Of a stretch of 34,082 bases of DNA, positions 1 to 7,415 are shown piece after piece (the first letter of the stretch is position 1; every line of letters begins with the position of its first letter). Location: the NCBI GenBank assembly GCA_021733705.1, contig JAIPKF010000001.1:1-34082 (forward strand), given 5' to 3'. Origin of the DNA: Chthoniobacterales bacterium (GTDB lineage Bacteria > Verrucomicrobiota > Verrucomicrobiia > Chthoniobacterales > UBA6821). The position numbers and the translations under genes are program-made. The notes below the pieces were generated by a model, which was given only the letters and a program-made list of their open reading frames with translations, searched no databases and had not been told where the DNA came from.

Positions 1-323
1 TTCCCGAACTTCTTACATCACATCACCTCTATATTGGAAAAGCTGGAGGAGCTATTGTTCATGAAGCTATGGCGGCAAAGTGTCCTCTTTTAATCAGCCA
101 TGTCGTTCCTGGACAAGAAGAGGGGAACATAGAACTTATTGAACGTCATGATATTGGTCGCTTGGCTGCCCATTATCCTGAAACCATTGCAGCTTCTGTA
201 GAGGAAGTGTTTTCTCAGGAGGCAGAAACATGGAGACGGTGGAAGGAACATTTGAAAGCTTTGGCTACCTCCTCCGCAACCCAAAAAATAGCAAAATTTA
301 TTTTGAATAAGATAAGCAGTTAA
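1..323 (+). CDS. GT28-family glycosyltransferase, C-terminal part (5' truncated by window edge)
   Basis: The reading frame is open from base 3 to the stop at 321-323, so only the last ~106 residues are visible. It contains IGKAGGAIVHEAMA, followed by ISHVVPGQEEGN. This matches the nucleotide-sugar-binding C-terminal half of the MurG/MGDG-synthase group (processive diacylglycerol glucosyltransferases), where a G-G-x-x-x-x-E-A segment and a PGQEExN segment bind the UDP-sugar. By family, it would transfer a sugar to a membrane lipid at the inner face of the cytoplasmic membrane. The acceptor cannot be told from this fragment. An internal ATG at 69 is not the true start because the conserved motif begins before it. 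The desaturase that follows on the same strand would fit a lipid-modification operon. Confidence 0.75.
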   Translation, partial: PELLTSHHLYIGKAGGAIVHEAMAAKCPLLISHVVPGQEEGNIELIERHDIGRLAAHYPETIAASVEEVFSQEAETWRRWKEHLKALATSSATQKIAKFILNKISS

Positions 324-404
324 TAATGGCCTTGATGCATGAGCTCATCAAAAAGAAAGAGCCTCTCCTTGCATTTTCTCTCTTTTAATGTAGTTTATAC
401 AACT

Positions 405-1421
405 ATGAGCTATCCAAAGCCTTCTCTTTTGAATAAAACTATTCTCTTTTTTGTTGTTTGGATTCCTATTCTTGCAACAGTTTTGGGAATTTACTTCCTT
501 TGGAATCATATGGTTAATATGAGTTCCCTCCTTGTCATGCTAGTCATGTTTATTTTGGGAGGCTTCGGCATTACTATTGGCTACCATCGCATGCTTACCC
601 ACAAAAGTTTTCAAGCACCTGAGTGGGTTAGGGCATTTTTCTTAATTACGGGATCGATGACTCTTCAAGGACCAGCTCTTAATTGGGCAGCCACCCATAT
701 TCAACACCATGCCAACTCGGATATGGAGGATGATCCTCATAGTCCTCTCAAGAGTTTTTTTCATGCCCACGTCGGATGGATTTTAGATGATTTTCAACCC
801 AATATTGAAAAATATGCCAAGCCGCTTCTCAAAGATCCACTGATTGTTTTTATCAGTAAAACTTTTTTTGTTTGGGTTGCCTTGGGCTTTCTCGTCCCCA
901 CTGTTGTTTGTGGTTGGATTCAATCCCTTCATGGAGGAGGTCTTCACGGTTTTGAAATAGGTGCCTTACAAGGATTTTTCTGGGGTGGCCTCGTGAGGGT
1001 TTTTCTAAATCATCATGTAACTTGGTCGGTCAACTCTATCTGTCACACATTTGGTGGTCGTGATTTTGAAACGACCGACGTGAGTCGTAATAATTTTATT
1101 TTCGGAATTCTTGCAATGGGTGAAGGATGGCATAACAACCACCATGCTTTTCCTCGCTCTGCTTTTCATGGGATGAAATGGTGGCAAATTGATCCTTCTG
1201 CTTATGTCATTCGACTTTTGGAAAAATGCGGCCTCGCTCATGATGTTGTTCGTATCTCTTCGGAACGTTTGGAAAAACGTCGCAAGCATGGTATTGGCTC
1301 TACTGAGGGAGATCTACTTCCAGGACTTTTACTCACGCCTGAACACGCTACCGCAATGGCAGCAGCAACAACCGTAGTAAGCGCTGTAGCTCAAGTAGCA
1401 TCGAATAATTCATCGATATAA
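405..1421 (+). CDS. Acyl-CoA/acyl-lipid delta-9-type fatty acid desaturase
   Basis: This is an integral-membrane di-iron desaturase that introduces a cis double bond into saturated fatty acyl chains. All three histidine boxes are present. Counted from the upstream ATG at 339, they are HRMLTH (83-88), HIQHH (120-124) and HNNHH (265-269), spaced as in stearoyl-CoA desaturases, with hydrophobic segments around residues 34-80 and 170-220. I prefer the ATG at 405 because it follows a T-rich leader like most starts here and opens directly before the first hydrophobic stretch. The upstream ATG at 339 would add 22 residues. The C-terminal ~40 residues are Ala/Thr-rich and probably disordered. It lies just after a lipid glycosyltransferase, consistent with membrane lipid remodelling. 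Confidence 0.9.
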   Translation: MSYPKPSLLNKTILFFVVWIPILATVLGIYFLWNHMVNMSSLLVMLVMFILGGFGITIGYHRMLTHKSFQAPEWVRAFFLITGSMTLQGPALNWAATHIQHHANSDMEDDPHSPLKSFFHAHVGWILDDFQPNIEKYAKPLLKDPLIVFISKTFFVWVALGFLVPTVVCGWIQSLHGGGLHGFEIGALQGFFWGGLVRVFLNHHVTWSVNSICHTFGGRDFETTDVSRNNFIFGILAMGEGWHNNHHAFPRSAFHGMKWWQIDPSAYVIRLLEKCGLAHDVVRISSERLEKRRKHGIGSTEGDLLPGLLLTPEHATAMAAATTVVSAVAQVASNNSSI

Positions 1422-1524
1422 TTCCATTGATGGTGAGGCTGTTGTTAGATCTTACTCCACCCTAGTTTTCTTCAGGTAGCTCCATAGTTTTTAGCATTGT
1501 CCTAAGAAAAAAACAGACCTTCTG

Positions 1525-2445
1525 ATGAAGAGAGATCTTGATCATAACAATGAACCTGGAATTCTTAAATACCCAAAAGGGTTAACCCGGATATTTCATA
1601 CCGATTCTGCTGCGGCTTGCGAACACCTGATGGATACTGCGTCAGCTTTGAATTGCTCCTCAGGCAGTGTGTACACACACAGCCGTCGTCAGACTTCATC
1701 GCTCGCCTTGCCCCATCAGCCTTCGCGGCCTCCTCGTCACGATCAGTATGAAATATCCGGGTTAGCCCGCATATTTCATACCGATCTACTGCAGAGGCCG
1801 GGAAGCCAGATAGATGCTGCGTTGATCTCGAAGTCTTCCTCGGGCAGTGTGTACACACACAGCCGTCGTCAGACTTCATTGCTCGCCTTGCCCCATCAGC
1901 CTTCGCAGCCTCCTCGTCACGATCAGTATGAAATATCCGGGCTAGGCATTGCATGTATTGCCTTATCAACAGTATTATTCCTAACTAGCTGTGCTCATCG
2001 ACTCCCCACTTACGAAAAGCCGCTTGCACGTGCAGCTCTTCAGAAAGTCCGCACCACTGCATATACTCACTCCGAGAGTGGCCACCATCGTTATGGAGCT
2101 CGCTCGGCCCTCGGAACACCCTTGAAATATGGAGCTGCGAACAGTGCAGCCGCTGATTGGGCTCGCTGGCCAGCAGGAACTCGTTTTCGTATCAAAGCAA
2201 CAGGCGAAAATTTTATTGTTGATGATTATGGTTTTGCACTTGCAGGGACAAATACTATTGATCTTTATAAACCAACACCTAAAGGCATGTCTGAGTGGGG
2301 AGTGCGCCGTGTTACAATTGAAATCATAGAATGGGGTGATCCGTGGCGTAGTTATATGCTTCTCTCGAAAGTGAAAGGCTATCGCCATATCCATCGTATG
2401 CTTCAGGAAATTAGAAAGTTTTTTCCTCAAGAGAAATCGGCTTAA
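1525..2445 (+). CDS. 3D-domain lipoprotein with two in-frame palindromic repeat insertions
   Basis: The C-terminal half is a 3D (Asp-Asp-Asp) domain of the MltA/RlpA-like double-psi-barrel type. The TTAYTHSESGHHRYG segment is followed by VDDYGF (about Asp233, Asp234) and IDLY (about Asp246), then WGVRRVTIEIIEWG. Such domains act on or bind peptidoglycan outside the cytoplasm. Residues 20-139 are encoded entirely by two tandem 180-bp repeats, and no stop interrupts them. Directly after them comes GIACIALSTVLFLTSC, a lipoprotein h-region with a lipobox Cys at residue 156, but there is no ATG, GTG or TTG between the repeat and that segment. Removing the 360 bp joins MKRDLDHNNEPGILKYPKG to LGIACIALSTVLFLTSC, a normal lipoprotein signal peptide. 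The stop codon TAA lies in the TTAA end of another repeat copy. Whether the long form is exported is unknown. Confidence 0.75.
   Translation: MKRDLDHNNEPGILKYPKGLTRIFHTDSAAACEHLMDTASALNCSSGSVYTHSRRQTSSLALPHQPSRPPRHDQYEISGLARIFHTDLLQRPGSQIDAALISKSSSGSVYTHSRRQTSLLALPHQPSQPPRHDQYEISGLGIACIALSTVLFLTSCAHRLPTYEKPLARAALQKVRTTAYTHSESGHHRYGARSALGTPLKYGAANSAAADWARWPAGTRFRIKATGENFIVDDYGFALAGTNTIDLYKPTPKGMSEWGVRRVTIEIIEWGDPWRSYMLLSKVKGYRHIHRMLQEIRKFFPQEKSA
1582..1765 (+). repeat. Palindromic YTAR repeat, type A (copy 1, tandem)
   Basis: The copy starts TTAA + CCCGGATATTTCATAC and ends with the complement + TTAG. It is 184 bp including both YTAR ends, and the right TTAG is shared with copy 2. The central hairpin is GGC-A-GTGTGT-AC-ACACAC-A-GCC. 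The left arm is more diverged than in other A copies. It lies in frame inside the 3D-domain gene. Confidence 0.95.
1762..1945 (+). repeat. Palindromic YTAR repeat, type A (copy 2, tandem)
   Basis: This copy is head-to-tail with copy 1 at an exact 180-bp period, from TTAG (1762-1765) to CTAG (1942-1945). The right half is nearly identical to copy 1. It has an outer stem GAAGTCT / AGACTTC and the same central hairpin. It adds 60 codons to the 3D-domain gene without a stop. Confidence 0.95.
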
Positions 2446-2643
2446 CCCGCATATTTCATGCTGATCATCTGCGGAGGCCGGGAAGCCAGATGGATGCTGC
2501 GTTGATCTCGAAGTCTTCCTCGGACAGTATGTACACATACAGCCCTGCATCAAAATGCTCGTCTGCCTTACCCCATCAGCCTTCGCGGTCTCCTTCGTCA
2601 CGATCAGTATGAAATATCCGGGCTAATTCGGATATTTCACACT
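2442..2643 (+). repeat. Palindromic YTAR repeat, type A (copy 3) plus adjoining end remnant
   Basis: The full copy runs 2442-2626, from TTAA to CTAA. Its left TTAA contains the stop codon of the 3D-domain gene. The apex is GTATGT-AC-ACATAC, a compensated variant of the GTGTGT/ACACAC apex of copies 1 and 2. A second, degenerate left end (TTCGGATATTTCACAC) follows at once to about 2643. The remaining ~100 bp to the secretin start (2749) shows no further feature I can name. Confidence 0.93.
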
Positions 2644-2748
2644 AATAAAATGCAATACTAGTCTCTTTTTTCTTTAAGCTTTAACGAGAGTAGCGCTAAC
2701 CTAAACGTTTGATTTGCTGCAACCATTGCTAGCATCAACACAACATTT

Positions 2749-4893
2749 TTGAGCGCTCCTTTTTCACAAAAAACCATTTTGAAAAATAGTTTTTATATAA
2801 TCTCATCTAAATTGCAAATGATCTGTTATTGGATCTTTATACTTGTATTTTTAGGAACAGCTCTATTAGCAGAAGAGTCCTATCCCCTTACGGAAAGCGC
2901 TCCTTCCATTGCTTCTGCCTACGATATCATTAATGAGACACGCTCTGAAATGGAGGCGAGCCGCATCCCATGGAGAACACCAACTTTTACAATTGTTGCT
3001 CAAAATCGTCCCATTGCAGATCTTCTTGTAGATTTCGGAAATCAACAGGGAATCCGTGTTCATGTGAGTCCTCTTGTAAGAGGTGAAATGAGTGGAAGCT
3101 TTATCGATCAATCGCCACCCTCCTTTCTAGCGCAGGTTTCCAAAGCCTATGGCCTGAGTTGGTTTTATGTGAATGGCCTTCTTTACATTGCGAGCAATCA
3201 AGAAGTGAATCTCATCGTAAAGCCACTTCGTTATGTTAAAGCCGATGCAGCCCTTGGAATGCTAAGCACAAGTGGTTTTATTTCCTCAGATGGACGTGTT
3301 GAAAAAATCAAAGATTCTGGAATGGTCACTCTTTCAGGGATTCCAAAATATATTGAACTAACGCAGCAGCTACTCAATTCCATGGATAATGAAACACAAT
3401 TTCATGATAATGGAGAAACCATTATCGAGGTCTTTCCTCTGAATAATGCTTGGGCTTACGATGTCAATGTGGGTGGCCCTGCGGGAGCTACAGTACGTGG
3501 GGTTGCAACCACACTAAGGCAGCTGATTTGGGGTTTTGGAGTAACAGTTGGTCAAGGTGGAGGAAACAATGCTGTGGGAAGATCAGCCAATGGTGCAGTC
3601 AATAAAATGGGTCAACCTAATCAAATGGCAGTACCAAATCAAACAACTGGTATCCTGCCTCCTACTTCACAACAAGGACTTCAGGGGCCTTCAGGAATCA
3701 ATGGGGAGACCGCTGATGGAGTTCCTCCATCCTCCGAAAGTCCGATGCTTCCTAAAAACCCAAGCGGGGGACCTGGATCGGATTGGACTTATGCTATGAT
3801 CACTGCGGATGTCAGGCGTAATGCAGTCGTTATTCGTGATATTCGTGCAAACATGCCTCTCTATGAGGCTGCTATTCGCAAGCTGGATGTACCTGTGCGC
3901 ATTATAGAAATCTCTGCAGCTATTGTTGACTTAGAATTGGGAGCCTCGCGTACCTTAGGTCTCAATAAGCTGGGAGTCAATTCAGGGACATGGACAAGTG
4001 GTACAAATACCGTGACTCTTGGCGGAGTAGCTCAATCAGCACCCCTTTCTCCTCCAGCAAATTTAGGTCTGAGCGGCGTTTTTGGGACTGCTGCTGTCAC
4101 TGCGGCTATTAACGCACTTAGCGCAGAAAACAAAGCGAAGGTACTCTCGCGGCCAACAATTTTGACCCTCGATAATTTTGGAGCGATGATCAACAATCAG
4201 GAAACTTTTTATGTTAATTCGGTCGGACAGTATGTCAGTAATTTATATAATGTAAGTGTCGGATTGAGTCTCCAGGTCGTTCCCCACGTGACCTTTCATC
4301 ATGGGGAAACTCGTATTTATCTCCAGGTACAAATTCAAGATGGGAAATCAACGCCGCAGTCAGCAGGTGCATTGCCGACCGTTGATGAGTCTTTGCTCAC
4401 AACACAGTCGGTTGTTCGTGAGGATCAAAGCCTCCTGATCGGCGGGCTTTACAAAAAAGTGAATCGTAAAGATGCTGGTGGCTATCCATGGCTTTATAAG
4501 CTTCCTGTGGTCGGTTATCTCTTTGGGGTTAAATCGGGTGCAAGGGAAGTTGTCGAGCGTATCTTTGTAATTACCCCTCGGATTGTAGAGGTGAATTCCA
4601 AAAACCTAGGAGATTACAGCGAATATTTTAAACCTTCTCCTACTGTTGAAAATGCTATTGAAACAGGAAAAATGAGCGATGTTCTCCCGCCATTTTCTCC
4701 TCTTCCAACTGCAACAAATACCCCTGTAACACTCATCAGTAGCGATAGCACAAAAAATTCTTCTTCTAAGAATCGTTCTAAGAAAAAACAACATCCCAAA
4801 ACAACAGTCTCTTCTTCCCCTCCTGTACAACAGCACAAAAACGATACCAACAAGGATTTTGCGTTACCAGCAGCTCTTTCGTTGGATGATTAG
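2749..4893 (+). CDS. sctC: Type III secretion-type outer membrane secretin (SctC/YscC-like)
   Basis: This protein would form the outer-membrane ring of a type III secretion apparatus. After a hydrophobic export signal (about residues 24-41) comes an N0/N1-like region (QNRPIADLLVDFGNQQGIRV, then FLAQVSKAYGLSWFYVNG and LYIASNQE). An N2/N3 part contains GVATTLRQL, a long Gly/Pro/Gln-rich linker (~270-345) and ITADVRRNAVVIRD. The C-terminal secretin domain has LSRPTILTLDNFGAMINNQ and ETFYVNSVGQYVSNLYNVSV. The ETFYV and SRPxxLTLDN motifs favour SctC over the type II GspD. The Ser/Lys-rich tail past ~660 is unusual. The start is uncertain: TTG 2749 is the longest, TTG 2779 (MKNSFYII) and ATG 2818 (MICYWIF) are alternatives. 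The stop TAG is within the TTAG end of repeat copy 4. No other type III gene is in the window, so a non-T3SS secretin role cannot be excluded. Confidence 0.82.
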   Translation: MSAPFSQKTILKNSFYIISSKLQMICYWIFILVFLGTALLAEESYPLTESAPSIASAYDIINETRSEMEASRIPWRTPTFTIVAQNRPIADLLVDFGNQQGIRVHVSPLVRGEMSGSFIDQSPPSFLAQVSKAYGLSWFYVNGLLYIASNQEVNLIVKPLRYVKADAALGMLSTSGFISSDGRVEKIKDSGMVTLSGIPKYIELTQQLLNSMDNETQFHDNGETIIEVFPLNNAWAYDVNVGGPAGATVRGVATTLRQLIWGFGVTVGQGGGNNAVGRSANGAVNKMGQPNQMAVPNQTTGILPPTSQQGLQGPSGINGETADGVPPSSESPMLPKNPSGGPGSDWTYAMITADVRRNAVVIRDIRANMPLYEAAIRKLDVPVRIIEISAAIVDLELGASRTLGLNKLGVNSGTWTSGTNTVTLGGVAQSAPLSPPANLGLSGVFGTAAVTAAINALSAENKAKVLSRPTILTLDNFGAMINNQETFYVNSVGQYVSNLYNVSVGLSLQVVPHVTFHHGETRIYLQVQIQDGKSTPQSAGALPTVDESLLTTQSVVREDQSLLIGGLYKKVNRKDAGGYPWLYKLPVVGYLFGVKSGAREVVERIFVITPRIVEVNSKNLGDYSEYFKPSPTVENAIETGKMSDVLPPFSPLPTATNTPVTLISSDSTKNSSSKNRSKKKQHPKTTVSSSPPVQQHKNDTNKDFALPAALSLDD

Positions 4894-5078
4894 CCCGCAT
4901 ATTTCATACCGATTTTGCTGCGGTTTGTGGAAAGCTCATCATTACTACGCTGGTCTCGAATTATTATTGAGGTGGGCGGCAGGGACTCCTACAGCCCGGC
5001 ATCACAATCCTTCACCCGCCTTACCCCATCAGCCTTCACGGCTCCCTCGTTACGATCAGCATGAAATATCCGGGCTAG
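4890..5078 (+). repeat. Palindromic YTAR repeat, chimeric B/A (copy 4)
   Basis: The left arm and centre follow type B (TTTGTGGAAAGCTCATCATTA, GCCCGGCATCACAATCCTTC). From about 5015 the right arm is type A (CCCCATCAGCCTTCACGG). It runs TTAG to CTAG, 189 bp. The left TTAG holds the stop codon of the secretin gene. It looks like a recombinant between the two arm types. Confidence 0.92.
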
Positions 5079-5115
5079 GTAAGACCAAAATGACGGCAAG
5101 AGAAATATTCAGTTT

Positions 5116-5154
5116 TAAAAAAAGGAGGGAATTTCTCCCTCCTATGATTTTTTT
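5116..5154. terminator. Bidirectional rho-independent terminator
   Basis: AGGAGGGA (5123-5130), loop ATTTC, TCCCTCCT (5136-5143) form a perfect 8-bp stem. A T7 run (5148-5154) follows on the plus strand, and an A7 run (5117-5123) precedes it, giving a T7 run on the minus strand. It sits between the convergent secretin and SUMF-domain genes. Confidence 0.85.
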
Positions 5155-5165
5155 ATCAACTAACA

Positions 5166-7016
5166 CTACTGTGGCTTTTCTTGTTCCTCAAAATATTTCA
5201 AGTCAGATGCCGTCGTTAGACCAGAGTTCAACAAAATATAATAAGCATTGGTAATACCTCTTGCCCATGCAAGTTCTTGAACGCTATGTTGAACTGTTAT
5301 CGTGATCCATTTTGAATTTTTGAGAAGATTAAGCATCTCTCCTACGGCGGCTTCCACAACGAAAGCAGAACCTTCAGTGAGCACCATAGTAGCCGCAGTA
5401 GAGGCAAAAACGAACCCTAAATTCCAAAAGTCAGCTTTTTTTATTGGAGCTACTGTTGCTTGACCTGTTTCTCCCATAACGAGAACAACACTCAAAATAC
5501 CATTTACAATATTTCGTTGGAGTGTAAAAGGGCGCAGTATTTCATTAAGTGAGATGAACTCACCTGTTTCCAAACGTTTTATGCCAATAGCTAAAGCAGC
5601 TTCAAGACCATAGGCTGTTGTTTGAGCAATGAATACATTTTCAAATGACTGAAGAAGTAAGGAACTCTTAGGGGAGTTTGAGGCAGCTCCTAACAAAATT
5701 GGATCTTTGTTAAGGTTATCAACAGACGCCAATGAGCATACTCTTAAACCAATAATTCTACTACCACGGGAGGCAGGAAAAGATTTTTTGTTGGCATTGG
5801 TGCTTAATAATTGATCACTAGCCTCTTCAAATGACCCTCCAGGAGCGATCATTTCCTCCCCTTGTGGCGTTACTACAGAATCACTAGTCCACTCTCTTAC
5901 ATTTCCTCCTTGATCATAGGTTTTATAGGAGCTGGGTGAATCAGTAAAAAAACCAACAGGTGTTTTAAAATAATATTCAAGTTTTTCAATAGGAATGGTT
6001 TCATCAGCAAATAAGTGCTTCTGTTCATAGCATTGATCTATGTAATATCTTTTATAATTACAAAAGATTTTTGCAAAGTTAGCTCCAGTTTTATTATTAT
6101 AGGGATTCGGATTCCTTAGGGGATCAGGGATTATTGATTGAAAGGGTAATTCATTGCTTTGAGTAGGATATAACGAGTAATGGGCATGAGTTGTTCCTGC
6201 GTGATGGTAGGCCGCCTTGTACCACTGATTTAAACTAGGGAGAAAATAGCGGGCTCCCTCCATAAGCTCTCCATTTTTGCCATTCGTAAAATCATAGGCT
6301 CCAGTTTCTGTAATAGCTAAAAGCTTTTCACTTAGTTTATAATAGTCCAACGATGGGTCGTTTAGACATAAGTTTTTAAAATCTGGGGCCCCATGATTCA
6401 ACCAATTAATATAGCGCTTACAATCATCCAGACTTAATCCTGTCATAGGAAGCGAAGCAAAATAGTGCCCAGAAGGAGTCCCAAAGTTTTTTGGAAAAAA
6501 AAGCGTCACCTTATGACCTAGAAAATTGGTTTCATCAATTTTGGTTCTTTCAACATCGGTTATCCTAAACAAAGGAGCAGATCCTATACTTTCTTGAAAC
6601 ATCTCTTCATGATAAAGATGACGGGGGTCCTCTGAATTTCCTTCAACAACGTGCACAGCATTGAGAAAAGTTGTCCATTGTAAAACAGTTACAGGATATT
6701 TACCGATGTCGAATGCTTCTGTTACCGCTCCTAGTCCAGTAATTGGATCAGCCAGATTTCCAGCATCTCCCACAGAAATCATTTCTGGAATAACAGCAAG
6801 TGGTCCCGAAAATTCAACATCCACGGGATCAGTTTTTGGATCTATTTCCTGTGCATAGAGAGGAAAAGTAAATAGCAGCATCAAAAAAAGAGGGACGCTC
6901 CATAATGAAGTAACGATAGCGAGAGACTTTTGAAACAGGGTGGGAGGGTGTGCTATTTTTGTTCTTTCTACCTGGGAATTGAATTTAGGGGATGAATTTT
7001 GAGATAAAGGAGACAT
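5166..7016 (-). CDS. Secreted SUMF1/FGE-sulfatase-domain protein with long C-terminal tail
   Basis: The 616-residue product has an N-terminal signal or anchor (hydrophobic ~30-55, ending around LYAQE). A formylglycine-generating-enzyme-like fold follows, beginning at GAVTEAFDIGKYPVTVLQWT and closing with GGNVREWTSD, APGGSFEEA and GSRIIGLRVCS (about residues 85-435). Most bacterial proteins with this fold are not true formylglycine generators but ligand-binding or enzyme scaffolds. No sulfatase lies nearby, so the function is not assigned. The C-terminal ~180 residues do not belong to the fold. They contain hydrophobic helices (around FVFASTAATMVL) and look like a separate, possibly membrane-interacting module that I do not recognise. 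There is no Shine-Dalgarno; the ATG follows a T/A-rich stretch. Confidence 0.75.
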   Translation of the reverse strand: MSPLSQNSSPKFNSQVERTKIAHPPTLFQKSLAIVTSLWSVPLFLMLLFTFPLYAQEIDPKTDPVDVEFSGPLAVIPEMISVGDAGNLADPITGLGAVTEAFDIGKYPVTVLQWTTFLNAVHVVEGNSEDPRHLYHEEMFQESIGSAPLFRITDVERTKIDETNFLGHKVTLFFPKNFGTPSGHYFASLPMTGLSLDDCKRYINWLNHGAPDFKNLCLNDPSLDYYKLSEKLLAITETGAYDFTNGKNGELMEGARYFLPSLNQWYKAAYHHAGTTHAHYSLYPTQSNELPFQSIIPDPLRNPNPYNNKTGANFAKIFCNYKRYYIDQCYEQKHLFADETIPIEKLEYYFKTPVGFFTDSPSSYKTYDQGGNVREWTSDSVVTPQGEEMIAPGGSFEEASDQLLSTNANKKSFPASRGSRIIGLRVCSLASVDNLNKDPILLGAASNSPKSSLLLQSFENVFIAQTTAYGLEAALAIGIKRLETGEFISLNEILRPFTLQRNIVNGILSVVLVMGETGQATVAPIKKADFWNLGFVFASTAATMVLTEGSAFVVEAAVGEMLNLLKNSKWITITVQHSVQELAWARGITNAYYILLNSGLTTASDLKYFEEQEKPQ

Positions 7017-7415
7017 TGTTTTTTTAAAAAAGGAGATTAGTAGTATGTTATTTTTTTAAGAAGATGCTCCATGACCACGGTCAGTGGAAAAAAATGCAGT
7101 TCTTAACAAGAGAGATCAGTATGAAGAAAGCTAGCATTCAGCTAGTAATCAATCTGATCTGTTGACCCAAAAAATAATTTTGATCAGTAGGGACGAATGG
7201 TTTCGAATTAAAACGAAGCCATTAAAGTTTAAAATCCCTATTTTTTAATAGGCGTTCAGTCGAACGCACTCACATTCGTTCGTAACCCAATAAGCCTGGA
7301 TTATGAAGAGCAAAACTCATGATGGAGACTACTAGAAAAAATAGTGGCAGTAGTATAAACATGAAAAATTCTTGGTTTGCTGGAAACAGCTGAAGGATCA
7401 TGCAAAAATATAAAA
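7017..7415. other. 399-bp intergenic region with three consecutive hairpins
   Basis: No supported ORF is present. There are three close inverted repeats: AATGGTTTCG/CGAAGCCATT (7196-7223, one G-T pair), CCTATT/AATAGG with a T4 loop (7237-7252), and GCGTTC/GAACGC with an AGTC loop (7252-7267). GATCAGTATGAA at 7113-7124 matches 12 bases of the palindromic-repeat end and may be a relic. The region could hold a small RNA or the leader of the SUMF-domain gene; this is not determined. Confidence 0.4.

Noticed and set aside
1582..1945. CRISPR-like array from the tandem repeats
   Set aside because: Only two long adjacent units with no unique spacers; the family is dispersed and has inverted ends, unlike CRISPR.
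1565..1969. 134-codon ORF on the minus strand across the tandem repeats
   Set aside because: It is the reverse frame of two type A repeats; similar open frames arise in other copies and show no protein-family signal.
1981..2601. 206-codon minus-strand ORF overlapping the 3D-domain gene and copy 3
   Set aside because: It is antisense to a recognisable 3D domain and partly repeat-derived; no family resemblance.
4859..5254. 131-codon plus-strand ORF over copy 4 and the terminator
   Set aside because: It is built of repeat sequence and runs through a strong terminator; not a credible gene.
7150..7190. Sigma70-like promoter (TTGACC box) in the intergenic region
   Set aside because: A TTGACC is present near 7162 but no convincing -10 hexamer at proper spacing.
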